Source: Aeromicrobium sp. Root472D3 (GTDB lineage Bacteria; Actinomycetota; Actinomycetes; Propionibacteriales; Nocardioidaceae). Taken from it: a DNA stretch of 64,000 nucleotides. The stretch covers positions 124,001 through 188,000 of the forward strand of contig NZ_LMET01000002.1 of NCBI RefSeq assembly GCF_001426485.1. The letters run 5' to 3'. How positions within the stretch are numbered: position 1 is the stretch's first letter; each line of letters starts with the position of its first letter. A program made the position numbers and the translations under genes. The notes under the pieces are model-generated. The model saw nothing but the letters and a program-made list of their open reading frames with translations, ran no database searches and was not told the DNA's origin. Of this stretch, positions 1-8,511 are shown one piece after another.

Positions 1-1
1 G

Positions 2-430
2 GCGCGCTGGAGCGGCTCGGGCGAGCTGATGACCCACCGCGACGAGGCCGTCGCGCGCATCGTACGTCAGCCCGGGCGCGCGGGCGACCACCCGGCGGCC
101 GGCATCTTCCACGTCTCGACCCGAGCCGCGGGCGCGGTCGGGATGGCGATGCTGGTGCCGATCCCGGCGAGCACCTGCCTCGACCGCGACGACCTCGAGA
201 TCGGGTGGCACCTCCACCCCGACGCGTGGGGCAACGGGTACGCGACCGAGGCGGCGTCCGCCCTCGTCGCCCGGGGCTTCGGGCTCGGCGTGCCCGCGCT
301 GCACGCCGTCACGCACCCCGACAACGTCGCCTCCCAGGCCGTCTGCGGACGCCTCGGCATGACCGACCTCGGCCTGCGCACCGATTGGTACGACAAGGAG
401 CTGCGGGCGTTTCGCCTCGACCGCCCCTGA
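2..430 (+). CDS. GNAT family N-acetyltransferase, 5' end outside window
   Basis: The reading frame is open from the first bases of the window, so the true start lies upstream and only the C-terminal ~142 residues are seen. The visible part reads as the RimJ/RimL-like branch of the GNAT fold: the IGWHLHPDAWGNGYATEAA stretch is the acetyl-CoA pyrophosphate-binding motif A, followed by the usual NVASQAVCGRLGM segment where the conserved Asn and the last beta strand lie. Such enzymes move an acetyl group from acetyl-CoA to an amine; the substrate cannot be read from sequence. An ATG at 29 exists but leaves out the normal N-terminal strand, so I treat it as internal. The gene ends 19 bases before ychF. 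Confidence 0.85.
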   Translation, partial: ARWSGSGELMTHRDEAVARIVRQPGRAGDHPAAGIFHVSTRAAGAVGMAMLVPIPASTCLDRDDLEIGWHLHPDAWGNGYATEAASALVARGFGLGVPALHAVTHPDNVASQAVCGRLGMTDLGLRTDWYDKELRAFRLDRP

Positions 431-435
431 CGACG

Positions 436-441
436 TAGGAT
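436..441 (+). promoter_or_regulatory. -10 box (TAGGAT) for leaderless ychF
   Basis: TAGGAT lies 8 bases before the GTG start of ychF, placing transcription start at or next to the start codon. No ribosome binding site is present. No convincing -35 is seen. Confidence 0.5.
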
Positions 442-449
442 CGTCCCTC

Positions 450-1538
450 GTGGCTCTCAGCATCGGCATCGTCGGACTCCCCAACGCGGGCAAGTCGACC
501 CTCTTCAACGCACTGACCAAGAACGACGTCCTCGCGGCGAACTACCCGTTCGCGACGATCGAGCCGAACGTCGGCGTGGTCGGCGTCCCCGACTCGCGGC
601 TCGGACAGCTCGCCGAGATCTTCGGCTCGGAGAAGATCCTGCCGGCGACCGTCCAGTTCGTCGACATCGCGGGCATCGTGCGCGGTGCGTCCGAGGGCGA
701 GGGGATGGGCAACAAGTTCCTGTCGCACATCCGCGAGTCGGACGCGATCTGCCAGGTCACGCGCGTCTTCCGCGACGAGGACGTCACGCACGTCGACGGC
801 GACGTCAACCCCGCCAACGACATCGAGACGATCTCGATCGAGCTCGCGCTGGCCGACCTGCAGACCCTCGAGAACGCGCTGCCGCGGCTCGACAAGGAGT
901 CGCGCAAGGACAAGTCGCTCGTCCCCGTGTTCGAGGAGGCCAAGAAGGCCAAGGAAGCGCTCGAGGCCGGCACCGGCGTGCTGAAGGCCGGGCTCGACCT
1001 CGAGCTGCTGCGCGACCTGCACCTCATGACGTCCAAGCGGTTCATCTACGTCTTCAACTGCGACGCCGACGAGCTGAACGACGACGCGCTCAAGCAGCAG
1101 ATGCGCGACCTCGTCGCCCCGTCGGAGGCGATCTTCCTCGACGCCAAGGGCGAGGCCGAGCTCGTCGAGCTGGGCGACGACGAGGACGCCGAGATCATGC
1201 GCGCCGAGATGCTCGCCGACATGGGCGTCGAGGAGCCCGGGCTCGACGCCCTCGCGCGCGTCGGCTTCGCGACCCTCGGCCTGCAGACGTACCTCACCGC
1301 GGGGCCCAAGGAGTCGCGGGCCTGGACGATCCCGCAGGGCGCCACGGCGCCCCAGGCGGCCGGCGTCATCCACACCGACTTCGAGCGCGGCTTCATCAAG
1401 GCCGAGATCGTCTCGTTCGACGACCTGGTCGAGGCCGGCTCGATGAGCGCCGCCAAGAGCGTCGGCAAGGTGCGCATGGAGGGCAAGGACTACGTCATGG
1501 CCGACGGCGACGTCGTGGAGTTCCGCTTCAACGTCTGA
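450..1538 (+). CDS. ychF: Redox-regulated ATPase/GTPase YchF
   Basis: 362 residues, the usual length for this universal Obg-family P-loop NTPase (YchF/OLA1), which binds ribosomes and prefers ATP. Visible motifs: the P loop GLPNAGKST at residues 8-16, a YPFATIEPN switch, DIAG as the Walker B/G3 motif, and a C-terminal TGS domain ending in DVVEFRFNV. The GTG at 450 is chosen because the protein then begins exactly as the family does (MALSIGIVGLPN). Its last 18 bases are the left copy of the direct repeat that bounds the mobile element downstream; integration has kept the C-terminus intact. Confidence 0.97.
   Translation: MALSIGIVGLPNAGKSTLFNALTKNDVLAANYPFATIEPNVGVVGVPDSRLGQLAEIFGSEKILPATVQFVDIAGIVRGASEGEGMGNKFLSHIRESDAICQVTRVFRDEDVTHVDGDVNPANDIETISIELALADLQTLENALPRLDKESRKDKSLVPVFEEAKKAKEALEAGTGVLKAGLDLELLRDLHLMTSKRFIYVFNCDADELNDDALKQQMRDLVAPSEAIFLDAKGEAELVELGDDEDAEIMRAEMLADMGVEEPGLDALARVGFATLGLQTYLTAGPKESRAWTIPQGATAPQAAGVIHTDFERGFIKAEIVSFDDLVEAGSMSAAKSVGKVRMEGKDYVMADGDVVEFRFNV
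1521..1538 (+). repeat. attL core, 18-bp direct repeat
   Basis: TTCCGCTTCAACGTCTGA, the last five codons plus stop of ychF. It is identical to 19267-19284; similarity continues for two more bases after one mismatch (AATC here, GGTC-type sequence there). Confidence 0.88.
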
Positions 1539-1843
1539 ATCAGCACGTTTCCGCAGGTCAGAGCGTTATGAAGTGCTAGCGGTCCGCAAATAGTCCGCAA
1601 TAATAACCGGAGACGACAGTCCGGATCCAGCACAATTCGACGTTGAGACAAGCCTTCGAGGTGCGCCGGACGAGTCATCAGTCGTGGCCTAGTGATGCTT
1701 GTCCAACCCCTCGGGAGAGGCGTATGCGACCGAACTCTCGGGCCGCCAGATCCACTGACACGTCGGCTAGCTCAGATCCGACTGCCTTCGCATCCACGGC
1801 GAAAGTGTGCGCTTGGCGACACGGTCTCTGTCAGAATCCGACC
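1539..1843. other. Left end of the element, no gene; putative integrase arm sites
   Basis: This 305-base stretch has no convincing gene. It contains CACGTTTCCGC at 1544-1554 and the paired motif GGTCCGCAAA / AGTCCGCAA at 1581-1600. Both have close matches near the right end of the element, in the same orientation, so they look like integrase or excisionase arm-type sites flanking the att core. Confidence 0.55.
1579..1600 (+). repeat. Left arm-type repeat (GGTCCGCAAA-T-AGTCCGCAA)
   Basis: 22 bases that match 19119-19140 at 21 positions. Within the repeat the core TCCGCAA occurs twice, 10 bases apart, i.e. on one face of the helix. This is the arrangement expected for integrase arm binding. 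Confidence 0.6.
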
Positions 1844-2743
1844 ATGAGTGAAAAGGCATCTGCGGGTTGGTATCCCGCTCAGGACGGCACCGAGCGCTAC
1901 TGGGACGGTGAAGTGTGGTCTGAGCACCTCCGACCGTCGGAGGAAAAGTCCGTGATCAGCTCTGCGACACCTTCAAAGAAGGACGGGATGTTCGCGAGGC
2001 GACGGCAAGCGAAAGATGCGGAAACAGCCCAGCAGGAAGGGGCTGCTCGCGAGGCGGGCTCCCTCGTCACAAGCGGTGTCTTCGGTACTTCGACGATCGA
2101 GATTTACGCCGGCGGCTACGTCAGAGTCGCATCAGGAGAACGTGCTGATCTTCTTGGTAGAACACATCCGGGGAAAGCGATGAGTCCGGGAGCGGCCGTA
2201 AGCATCAAGAAGAGCACTCCGTTTGAGAGACTTCACTCAATCAAGTTCACTCGCCCCGACCAGCAGGACCAATCGAGCAGTCTGGAGGGCTCAGTCGGCC
2301 CAGCTGTGGCAAACGTTCTGCGAGGCGGCAAGAACATCATCCGGGCAAGTGCGCCAGGGTTAGCGGCAGCAGGAATCGCTCATATCGCGTCAACCGGCGG
2401 GCGAACATCATTTCTGACGATCTCGACTGATAGACAAATTCATCAGCTCACGAATCAGGGCCACAACGGCATCGTCAAGACAGTGAACAAGGCGCATAAC
2501 GAAATTGGCGCGGCGCTGGAGTTTGCAGGCAACGCCACGCTGGGTGCGACCCAGACACCGGATCCGAAATCAGTAACAGGCACGCAAACTGACAGTGCAT
2601 TCTCAACAGTTGCGCCGCCATCGAGGGCCGCATCGCCGACCATCAGTGAGCGGGTCCGCGAGCTCGCCGACCTTCACCGCGACGGCATTCTGTCCGACGA
2701 AGAGTTCTCTGCTGCGAAGGCGAAGGTGCTCGACCAGCTTTGA
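1844..2743 (+). CDS. DUF2510 / SHOCT domain protein
   Basis: 299 residues from the ATG at 1844; the frame is open further upstream but the extra N-terminus looks non-coding. Residues 4-30 (AGWYPAQDGTERYWDGEVW) are a DUF2510 domain, a short WYPD...RYWDG module common in actinobacterial membrane or DNA-associated proteins. The last ~30 residues (ELADLHRDGILSDEEFSAAK) are a SHOCT domain, a small helical oligomerisation module. Between them a beta-rich part (residues ~75-210) resembles PH-like bacterial domains, with a glycine/alanine-rich insertion. No signal peptide or clear membrane span. First gene inside the left end of the element; function unknown. Confidence 0.8.
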   Translation: MSEKASAGWYPAQDGTERYWDGEVWSEHLRPSEEKSVISSATPSKKDGMFARRRQAKDAETAQQEGAAREAGSLVTSGVFGTSTIEIYAGGYVRVASGERADLLGRTHPGKAMSPGAAVSIKKSTPFERLHSIKFTRPDQQDQSSSLEGSVGPAVANVLRGGKNIIRASAPGLAAAGIAHIASTGGRTSFLTISTDRQIHQLTNQGHNGIVKTVNKAHNEIGAALEFAGNATLGATQTPDPKSVTGTQTDSAFSTVAPPSRAASPTISERVRELADLHRDGILSDEEFSAAKAKVLDQL

Positions 2744-2820
2744 ATCTGGACTCGCGACCCGCAGGACTCTCCTCATCTGAGCGAACCACTCGCCTGGCCG
2801 CGGGGGAATGGACGATGCCT

Positions 2821-3237
2821 TCAGGAATTTCGCCGTGAGCACCGCTTCAACTCGTTTGCGCGGAGACCTTCGTGGTCAATCTCGAAGTACGCCACGTATC
2901 CGTCGTCGTTCTTCATCGCCCAGTCATCACATCCTTGTACGACCTGCTCCTCGACCCACATTCGAATCGTGCGTGCCCAATCGTGAGGTCTTGGGCCCCA
3001 AGCCTGTCCCCAAGGCTGCGGGAGAGGTGAGTCTGGCACCGGAAGCCGAAGCCCTCGAAGTCGGGTCCGTCGCGTGATGGAGAAGTGGATGTCAATGACC
3101 CCCACGGCCTCAGGCGGGGACGGCCAAGTCAGATCTGGGACCTCCGCTGAGCGAAGTTGCACCCACAAGGATTCGGCCAACACGTCGAAGAGCGCGCTCG
3201 TCAACTCGCGAAGGTGCTGTGTCCGGGCTGTGTCCAT
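2821..3237 (-). CDS. Hypothetical protein in mobile element
   Basis: 138 residues from the ATG at 3237; a TTG one codon upstream (3240) is also possible. No family recognised. The protein is acidic in its C-terminal half (CDDWAMKNDDGYVAYFEIDH), rich in Trp and Pro in the middle, and has no membrane span or signal. The gene is convergent with the DUF2510/SHOCT gene and shares the lower GC content of the left arm. It could be a small immunity or accessory protein, but nothing in the sequence proves that. Confidence 0.5.
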   Translation of the reverse strand: MDTARTQHLRELTSALFDVLAESLWVQLRSAEVPDLTWPSPPEAVGVIDIHFSITRRTRLRGLRLPVPDSPLPQPWGQAWGPRPHDWARTIRMWVEEQVVQGCDDWAMKNDDGYVAYFEIDHEGLRANELKRCSRRNS

Positions 3238-3340
3238 CAATCGAATGGTCTAGCGGAGGTCTGACAAATCGCCGACGTGCGACATCCGACGGGCGGCCCG
3301 GCGAGCGTCGCGCGTAAACCAGAGCTCGGTTCGCGGGCCG

Positions 3341-3916
3341 TTAGGCGACCGGGCCACCCAAGGTGAAAAGCCCCAGATCAATCTCGCGCGCGCTAAGGCC
3401 GAGCCCTTCAACTCTCGCTTCATTAACGAGTTGGTCGACGAGTGCCATGTACCGCCCGTATCGACCAGACTTTGCTGTCAGCTCGAGCCCGAGGAGTTCA
3501 AGGCCTGCTTGCGCCCGTCTGTCATATACGGCCATACGCCCTGGTGCTAGGGCGTAGATGACAGCTGAAGCGAGCGCGTCGCCCACTCCGAATCCGGGGA
3601 TTGGTGCAAGCGCCGACCTTGCCCTAGCCGCAGCCAGTTCTAAAGTCGACCCTTCCTGGAGGGCTGACTTGCGCGCCTCGGCGGTCGCGGCACGAACAGT
3701 TGCGTCGGAGGACCGCATCAGGTCAGACATCCAGCGCGTATTGGCATTGAGACGCTTCCACGCGACAAGGGCACCGATGTCAGCTTTTCCTAGATTCCCT
3801 TGCTCGGCGGCTCGCTTGGAAATCTCCTGCACAACTTCGTCGTAAAAGGGTGAAGCGCCCTCGCTATACCGCTCGACAGCTGCTTGAAGCTCGCCCACTC
3901 GTTGCTGAGGTTCCAT
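3341..3916 (-). CDS. Hypothetical protein with OGG/HhH-glycosylase-like C-terminus
   Basis: 191 residues, mostly helical. Residues ~110-190 contain PIPGFGVGDALASAVIYALA followed by a DRRAQAGLELLG segment, a pattern like the helix-hairpin-helix plus catalytic Asp region of 8-oxoguanine-glycosylase-fold proteins (a Pro-Gly hairpin, then a conserved DxR). The N-terminal half is a helical region (AWKRLNANTRWMSDLM). This points to a DNA-binding or base-excision fold, but the link is by pattern only; the usual catalytic Lys of OGG is not identifiable. It lies in the same orientation as the gene at 2821, 103 bases upstream of it, inside the element. Confidence 0.65.
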   Translation of the reverse strand: MEPQQRVGELQAAVERYSEGASPFYDEVVQEISKRAAEQGNLGKADIGALVAWKRLNANTRWMSDLMRSSDATVRAATAEARKSALQEGSTLELAAARARSALAPIPGFGVGDALASAVIYALAPGRMAVYDRRAQAGLELLGLELTAKSGRYGRYMALVDQLVNEARVEGLGLSAREIDLGLFTLGGPVA

Positions 3917-4113
3917 TGCTGCAGGCTACGGCGTAGATCAATGACTAACCGACAAACGGAAAACCAGGTCGACTGTGCGATTAGCCAACTGCCTTGGGCC
4001 GGGACTGCGGTGGTTTGACGCTGGCTGGCTGCAGGATGCCCCGCATTGTCCTGCGGGCAGGGTCGTCCCGTGGCAGTCTGTGTCGCACCGATCACTTGAG
4101 CGTTCGAGGCGGC

Positions 4114-4320
4114 ATGAGCGTCGGCAGGATACGGCCTGTCATACCTCGCGAGGTTTGGCCGCATGAGGCGCTGGACCTCACACCGTGGCTGCTAAACAAC
4201 GTGGATGTGCTGAGCGGTCTCCTCGGGATGGATCTCGTGTGTGCTGGATCTATCGAAGCCACGACCGCGCACTCCAACTGCGGAGGATCGGTACGGATAC
4301 TGAACAACTGCGCGGATTGA
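4114..4320 (+). pseudogene. Truncated DUF4268-like gene fragment
   Basis: The frame starts MSVGRIRPVIPREVWPHEAL and continues DLTPWLLNNVDVLSGLLGMDL. This closely resembles the start of DUF4268-type proteins (G-R-L...REVW-x-EA-x-DFTPWL...LG-x-L), which continue into a PD-(D/E)XK nuclease-like core. Here the similarity stops after ~41 residues and the frame ends at 4320; no other frame restores the expected catalytic core. I read it as a decayed remnant. It overlaps nothing certain on the other strand and fills most of the gap 3917-4404. Confidence 0.5.
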
Positions 4321-4404
4321 CGCGATTCGAGATATGTCGGCGCCCCGGCCGTGACCCTTGGTTGCCGTTCGCAGGCGTAGTCGGGAAGTTGAAACGGCTC
4401 CGGA

Positions 4405-5106
4405 TCAAATGGAGACACCTGGGGACTCAAGAACGGCCAGAAGCCGACCGATGCGGTCGCGTTGCCATAGAACTCCGGCGGCGTCCCGGAAAGTAACGTC
4501 AACCACCAGGCGCGACGGATCGTACGTCCCGTGATTGGGGTAGTCCATCCCATCGCCTAACGTTGGGACGCCAGGGATCATTACAGCGCCCGATTCGGCT
4601 AACCACCTGACCTCGCTGGGCTCTTGGCCCGGCGGCAAAACTGCCAAGTCCACGCCGCCCAAGTACCTGATGTCCGCCTCTGCGATCCCATCCGCGTGTG
4701 CGTGAACGACTCGAAAGTCGATGTGGATGTTCGTGACGGGGATATCCGAAGCGTTTCGAACCATGGCTACAGCGCCGGCGATACCCTCACGAACGAAGCT
4801 GGAACCATCGGGCTCTTGCTGCCAATTGGGCAGGAATTCGTGCGGCCACACAGCAACTTGGGCAGCCTGCGCGGTCTGTTCCGCACGGATTCGCAACTCC
4901 TCCCTCGCGCGCTCAAGGTTGAAAGCGCCGGCGGCGTAGCGGGCGGCGATGACGGCGGCACCAAAGGCGGCGACCGTCGCAATTGCGGCGACCCAGTCAG
5001 CTATCGACCCGTTGTCCATGTCTGCAATCACTCCGGCAGAAACAACAACAACGAGGCCAACGAGAATGCCGCCGGTCAAATTTGCATAGAACTTCTTGGT
5101 CGTCAC
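4405..5106 (-). CDS. Hypothetical membrane-anchored protein
   Basis: 233 residues. Residues ~9-28 (LTGGILVGLVVVVSAGVIA) and ~37-60 form two membrane spans separated by a short acidic loop. A helical segment (ARYAAGAFNLERAREELRIRAEQ) then leads to a beta-rich soluble domain (residues ~95-233) with no enzyme motif I recognise. The layout of two N-terminal spans, a short coiled helix and a C-terminal Ig-like or sensor-like domain is common in uncharacterised accessory genes of actinobacterial islands. It is divergent from the AIPR gene, with 182 bases between the start codons. Confidence 0.65.
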   Translation of the reverse strand: MTTKKFYANLTGGILVGLVVVVSAGVIADMDNGSIADWVAAIATVAAFGAAVIAARYAAGAFNLERAREELRIRAEQTAQAAQVAVWPHEFLPNWQQEPDGSSFVREGIAGAVAMVRNASDIPVTNIHIDFRVVHAHADGIAEADIRYLGGVDLAVLPPGQEPSEVRWLAESGAVMIPGVPTLGDGMDYPNHGTYDPSRLVVDVTFRDAAGVLWQRDRIGRLLAVLESPGVSI

Positions 5107-5288
5107 AGCTCAATCGTCTCACCAGTCTGCTGGCAACGAATCCGCCTAGGCGGTGAAACGCGCTTCCCTCGTAGTGCGAACCTGGAGGCTGACGCAGATA
5201 CGCATTGCTGACCCACCGAGGGCAGTATGGTTACGACTCGCTGTCGGGTGTCGGCTGCGCTTGGTGCTGACGCTTTATGGAGGGCAGG

Positions 5289-6998
5289 ATGGACCCGCTA
5301 ATTCGAGGCCTGTTCAAACAGTTTCGCGAAGGCCAAGGTCTGGAGCAAATGCGTGAAGATGATGCATTCGAACTCTTCGCGGCCAGCCTTTTGCTTCGGG
5401 ACGATCTGCTGGACCAGGTAGAGCTATCAGACCTACTGATGGATAAGTCGACCCCGGGCGTAGATGTCGTTCTACTCGAAGTAAACGGACAGATCGTGTC
5501 AGGGGCTAACGAGGCCAAGGACCTGTGCGCTGACAGGGCCTCCATTGAGGTATCGCTTCACGTCTTACAAGCAAAAACTTCTACGTCCATTGACTCTGCA
5601 CAAATCCTCAACATGGGTGACGTGGTCAAACGCCTATGTAGTGGGTCTTCGCCGTTCGACTACCCCAAACTTCAGGGAGTCTCGGAAGCGTTAGGAACAA
5701 TATTCGAAGACTACGCCGGGAAGCTCAAGGAAAGACCCAGCGTCCATCTTCGCTTCGTTACCTCTGCAAACGATGTAGCCGTAATGGATGACAACGTGCA
5801 AGCTCGCGCGCAGACAGTCGAGCGTGAGTTGAGCGGCCTCGCGTTCCTTGGTGACGTCAGTGTTGTCGTATGCGGTGCCACGCGTCTTTACGACGCATCG
5901 CGGACGAAGAGCAACGCGAACGAAGCCGACATCGTGTTGGAAAAATCGGTCAATCTTCCAAAGATGCCTGACATAGACCAGGCGATCCTAGGCGTTGTCT
6001 CAATTGATCAACTACTCAAGCTCGTCCAGAATGACGACGGCTCACTTGACGAGCGTGTCTTCTACGACAACGTGCGTGGCTTCAAGGGGGAAGATAACGA
6101 CGTAAATGCGCAGATCTTCAAAACGCTCGAATCTAGTGACCGGGCGCTCCTTCCCGTACTGAACAATGGAGTAACAGTGGTTGCGACTTCATATTCTCCG
6201 AAGCCGGGTGACGCTGTCACACTTACGGGATACCAGATCGTGAACGGCTGCCAGACTAGCCACTGTATTCATCTTGCAGAGAGTGCTATCGGCGAAGCTC
6301 GGTCAGAAGTGTTCGTGCCGATTCGACTTGTGGTCACTGAAAACAAGGATGTTGCGTCCCGAATCATTCGAGCAACGAACTCTCAAACAGCTGTCAACGA
6401 CAGCGACTTGGTTGCGCTCACCGAGTTCCAAAAGAAGCTCGAAGAGTACTACCAGCAGGATCAACTTCGGTCGGGGTTGACCTACGAACGTAGGTCTGGA
6501 CAATTTTACTCGAAGGACGTAACGCGAACGCGGGTAGTAACTATCAGCGAGCAGATGCGTGCTCTTGCGGCCACCTTCCTCGACCTCCCGCATCTCGCTG
6601 CCCGATATCCGCAACATCTGTATGACGAAGTCGGCAGGACAATCTTCGAAGCTGGGCACCGGTTTGCGCCCTACGTCGCGTCGGCCTATGCGGCGTACCG
6701 TCTGGAATCGGCATTTCGGACTAACCTGGAGTCGGAGTACAAGCCTTTGCGTTACCACATCCTCATGGCGTACAGATATCAGTTGTTTGGGGGCCGATCG
6801 GCACCGCTCAACAGCGGCAAGATAGACACTGAGAGCCAGGCGCTTGTTGATTCCTTGCGTACCAACGATTACGTAAGTAAGTTCCGGACGACTGCCGAAA
6901 CGGTGCTGGCGACCGCGCAAGGACAGACCCCTAGTGCCGACCGACTCAAGAGGTCTCCTTTCACCACTGAATTGGTTGGCGATCTTGTGCGAAAGTGA
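5289..6998 (+). CDS. AIPR family abortive-infection phage-resistance protein
   Basis: 569 residues. The AIPR core (residues ~225-430) is clear: VLNNGVTVVATSY, then GYQIVNGCQTSHCIH, then IIRATNSQTAVNDSDL, the order of motifs in this abortive-infection protein family. The N-terminal third is probably a nuclease-like or sensing part; AIPR proteins are linked to phage exclusion, but their activity is poorly known. The ATG at 5289 is preferred over the one at 5277 because GGAGG (5279-5283) sits 5 bases before it. Single gene, no obvious partner; it is the main defence cargo of the left arm. Third positions are less GC-rich than in host genes, which fits horizontal transfer. Confidence 0.9.
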   Translation: MDPLIRGLFKQFREGQGLEQMREDDAFELFAASLLLRDDLLDQVELSDLLMDKSTPGVDVVLLEVNGQIVSGANEAKDLCADRASIEVSLHVLQAKTSTSIDSAQILNMGDVVKRLCSGSSPFDYPKLQGVSEALGTIFEDYAGKLKERPSVHLRFVTSANDVAVMDDNVQARAQTVERELSGLAFLGDVSVVVCGATRLYDASRTKSNANEADIVLEKSVNLPKMPDIDQAILGVVSIDQLLKLVQNDDGSLDERVFYDNVRGFKGEDNDVNAQIFKTLESSDRALLPVLNNGVTVVATSYSPKPGDAVTLTGYQIVNGCQTSHCIHLAESAIGEARSEVFVPIRLVVTENKDVASRIIRATNSQTAVNDSDLVALTEFQKKLEEYYQQDQLRSGLTYERRSGQFYSKDVTRTRVVTISEQMRALAATFLDLPHLAARYPQHLYDEVGRTIFEAGHRFAPYVASAYAAYRLESAFRTNLESEYKPLRYHILMAYRYQLFGGRSAPLNSGKIDTESQALVDSLRTNDYVSKFRTTAETVLATAQGQTPSADRLKRSPFTTELVGDLVRK

Positions 6999-7121
6999 CT
7001 ATGGGCGTGAAATCCCTTTCTGGCGGTGTTCGGAACGCGGACGACTATAGTATTGGAGGGAACCCGTAGGACCGCTAGGCCGCATTCCTGCTGCTTCCGA
7101 CCATTGTGTTGCAGGCTTGCC

Positions 7122-8219
7122 TCAGAGATCGCCTGCGATGAATTGATCGCCCAATGATGCTGCCATGATCGACTGCGCGGCCGCGCGCGTCCGATCCTCG
7201 GCGGTGGGCCAGAGGTGGGCGTAGGTGTCGAGTGTCGTGGTGACCTTGGCGTGGCCGAGTGAGCGCTGAACGGTCACAACGTCGCAGCCCGCGGCGATGA
7301 GGCCAGAAGCGTAGAAGTGTCGTAGGTCGTGGAGCTTAATGCCGCTCAGTCCGGCGGCCCGCAGCGTCTTTCGCCACCAGTAGCCGACGCTGTTCTGGTG
7401 CACCGGACCGTCGCCCTGGCTGAACAGCCACTGCTCGGCCCCGACTGTGCCAACCTCAGAGACGTGCTCGGCGATGAGATCGATCAGACCGTCAGCGAGG
7501 TGGACTACTCGTTCTGATCCGTACTTGGGGGCGCGGACCTCAACGGTGGCACCGGGGGCGCGTTGCACCTGCCGGGTGACCTTCAGTTGCTTGCGGACGA
7601 AGTCCACGTCGTGGAGCTGGACCCCACAGGCCTCGCCGAGACGAAGTCCCGCGAACGCGCAGAGCGCGATGAAGGTGCGCATCTGGGTGTCGGCGACAAC
7701 AAGAAGCAAACCGACATCCTCCGGGGTCGGGGTCGTCATGGCAGCGTCGGCTCGACGTCGGCGGGGGAGTCGGACGTTGTCGGTCGGGTCAATGCCGATG
7801 ACGTGGTCCTTGACGGCTGCGCGGAAGACGGACCGGACGTTCACGTACCGGGTCTTGATCGTGCCGGGAGCGAGTCCAGCAACGACCATCGACTTGATCC
7901 AGGTCTCGACGTCCGACCGTCGGATCTGTCGCATCAGCTTGTCGCTGAAAGGGACGGTCCGCGCAGCGAGAGCCATCGCGTAGACGGTTCCCGGCACCCA
8001 GACCTGGCGTGCTGACCACTCGCCGTAGAAGGCGGCGAACGTGATCTGTCCGGCCTTCGGATCGGCGTACGTCCCAGTGATGACCGAGGCGGTGATCTGG
8101 TCTAGCCAGAACTGGGCGTCGACCTTGCGGTCGAAGTGCCGGGTTCGTTCCTGTCCGGTGTCGTCGCGGTAGCGGGCACGCCATTTCCCGTTGGGGCGGC
8201 GCGCGATGTTGCCGGCCAT
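7122..8219 (-). CDS. int: Tyrosine recombinase / integrase of the element
   Basis: 365 residues. N-terminal AP2-like arm-binding strand region (residues 1-55), SAM-like core-binding domain (~60-150), and catalytic domain with R193 (AGLRLGEA), K232, H297-x-x-R300 (HDLRHFYAS), H323 (GHAKVTTTL) and nucleophile Y333 (DTYAHL). All expected catalytic residues are present, so the protein should be active. GGAGA sits just before the ATG at 8219. It lies 61 bases downstream of the excisionase-like gene and is probably co-transcribed with it. This is the only integrase seen between the two att repeats and is the likely author of the insertion. Confidence 0.95.
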   Translation of the reverse strand: MAGNIARRPNGKWRARYRDDTGQERTRHFDRKVDAQFWLDQITASVITGTYADPKAGQITFAAFYGEWSARQVWVPGTVYAMALAARTVPFSDKLMRQIRRSDVETWIKSMVVAGLAPGTIKTRYVNVRSVFRAAVKDHVIGIDPTDNVRLPRRRRADAAMTTPTPEDVGLLLVVADTQMRTFIALCAFAGLRLGEACGVQLHDVDFVRKQLKVTRQVQRAPGATVEVRAPKYGSERVVHLADGLIDLIAEHVSEVGTVGAEQWLFSQGDGPVHQNSVGYWWRKTLRAAGLSGIKLHDLRHFYASGLIAAGCDVVTVQRSLGHAKVTTTLDTYAHLWPTAEDRTRAAAQSIMAASLGDQFIAGDL

Positions 8220-8280
8220 GTGATTCTCCTTCCCGGGGTCCTGCTCGGATGGTCCGCCGGATCAGCGGTGGGCGCACCGC

Positions 8281-8511
8281 TCAGTCACCGTTCTGTGGAC
8301 GACGGGACTGTTCGTCGAGCCAGCGCACAACCTCGGTGCGCCAGAAGCGGACGGATCGGCCGATCCGGAATCCGCGTGGTCCTTGGCCGAGGTGACGCCA
8401 GTAGCGCACCGTCCCTTCGGGGACGCGGACGAGCTCGGCCACTTCCGCGATCGACATCAGCTCGTCGTCGGCGTGGGGGAGTTCGGTGTGCGAGGTAGGT
8501 GCGGTGCTCAT
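8281..8511 (-). CDS. xis: Excisionase-like HTH (MerR/HTH_17-type) protein
   Basis: 76 residues from the ATG at 8511, chosen because GGAG precedes it at 7 bases; the frame is open further but the added N-terminus is not protein-like. Residues ~19-66 form a winged helix of the excisionase type: SIAEVAELVRVPEGTVRYWR, then the wing GFRIGRSVRFWRTEVVRWL. Such proteins bend att DNA and steer integrases toward excision, and may repress transcription. Its position directly before int supports that job. Confidence 0.88.
   Translation of the reverse strand: MSTAPTSHTELPHADDELMSIAEVAELVRVPEGTVRYWRHLGQGPRGFRIGRSVRFWRTEVVRWLDEQSRRPQNGD

Noticed and set aside
1521-1600. tRNA gene as integration target
   Set aside because: No tRNA-like arms near either att site; the direct repeat is ychF coding sequence.
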